A stretch of 7,235 nt of DNA, taken from assembly GCA_023253245.1 (NCBI GenBank), contig JALRHB010000013.1, forward strand, positions 12,797 through 20,031. Reading direction: 5' to 3'. The stretch is from Polynucleobacter sp. (lineage in GTDB: Bacteria; Pseudomonadota; Gammaproteobacteria; Burkholderiales; Burkholderiaceae). This document shows, piece by piece, positions 7,192 to 7,235 of the stretch. The notes beneath the pieces were generated by a model. It made no database searches and was not told where the DNA came from. It was given only the letters and a program-made list of their open reading frames with translations. Numbering within the stretch: the stretch's first letter is position 1; each line of letters begins with the position of its first letter. The translations under genes and the position numbers were made by a program.

Positions 7192-7235
7192 ATTACCCCA
7201 TAAATGTAATGACTAAATACCTTTTACTGATCCTT
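7188..7235 (+). CDS. Start of a gene for an exported protein, probably NlpD-like lipoprotein (3' partial)
   Basis: Only 16 codons are visible: MNYPINVMTKYLLLIL, still open at the window end. A lysine followed by a Leu/Ile-rich run looks like the start of a signal peptide, but no lipobox or processing site is reached. The ATG overlaps the pcm stop as ATGA and has its own AGGGG site; a second in-frame ATG at 7209 (codon 8) is an alternative start closer to the usual signal-peptide form. In many gamma- and betaproteobacteria surE and pcm are followed by nlpD, a LysM/M23 lipoprotein that activates cell-wall amidases at division, and then rpoS. The NlpD identity rests on this gene order only. Confidence 0.55.
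   Translation, partial: MNYPINVMTKYLLLIL

Noticed and set aside
1..7235. Mobile element, CRISPR, defence system or other novel system
   Set aside because: No transposase, integrase, direct-repeat array, tRNA or unexplained gene is present. Every long frame belongs to a known family and composition looks uniform across the window.

Overview
The window is a continuous block of same-strand genes with almost no intergenic DNA. It holds two functional units. Bases 1-5697 carry a three-gene heavy-metal efflux RND system: the outer-membrane channel (its 5' end lies before the window), the periplasmic adaptor and the inner-membrane pump. Bases 5744-7235 carry the start of the housekeeping and stress-survival cluster surE - pcm - (nlpD-like, cut by the window end). 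Base composition looks moderate, in the mid-40s % GC by eye. That composition, the surE-pcm order, and the protein style point to a betaproteobacterium. A Polynucleobacter-like member of Burkholderiaceae is my best guess, but it is an inference and not demonstrated.

Efflux unit: the channel and adaptor genes are 9 bases apart, and the adaptor stop codon directly abuts the pump's GTG start, so this is a tightly coupled operon. The three proteins would form a tripartite pump spanning both membranes. The pump has the D-D-E triad in TM4 (D395, D401, E408) at the spacing of CzcA D402/D408/E415. The leucine/arginine at the position where CusA has a methionine argues for divalent cations (Co/Zn/Cd/Ni class) rather than Cu+/Ag+. 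The adaptor is unusual in having two hydrophobic segments before its periplasmic domains and no Met/His-rich metal-capture stretch.

Stress unit: surE (5'-nucleotidase/phosphatase) starts 46 bases after the pump gene. A candidate promoter for it lies in the 3' end of the pump gene, but no convincing terminator separates the units. surE and pcm overlap as TTGA, and pcm and the next gene overlap as ATGA, so translation is probably coupled. The visible 16 residues of the last gene look like the start of a signal peptide; NlpD is inferred from the conserved order surE-pcm-nlpD(-rpoS).

Starts on non-ATG codons are common here: TTG for the adaptor, GTG for the pump, TTG for pcm and possibly TTG for surE. 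I found no RNA genes, mobile elements, CRISPR arrays or integration signs. Apart from a few coding-region hairpins and the adaptor's N-terminus, this is an ordinary region, and I see no strong case for an undescribed system.
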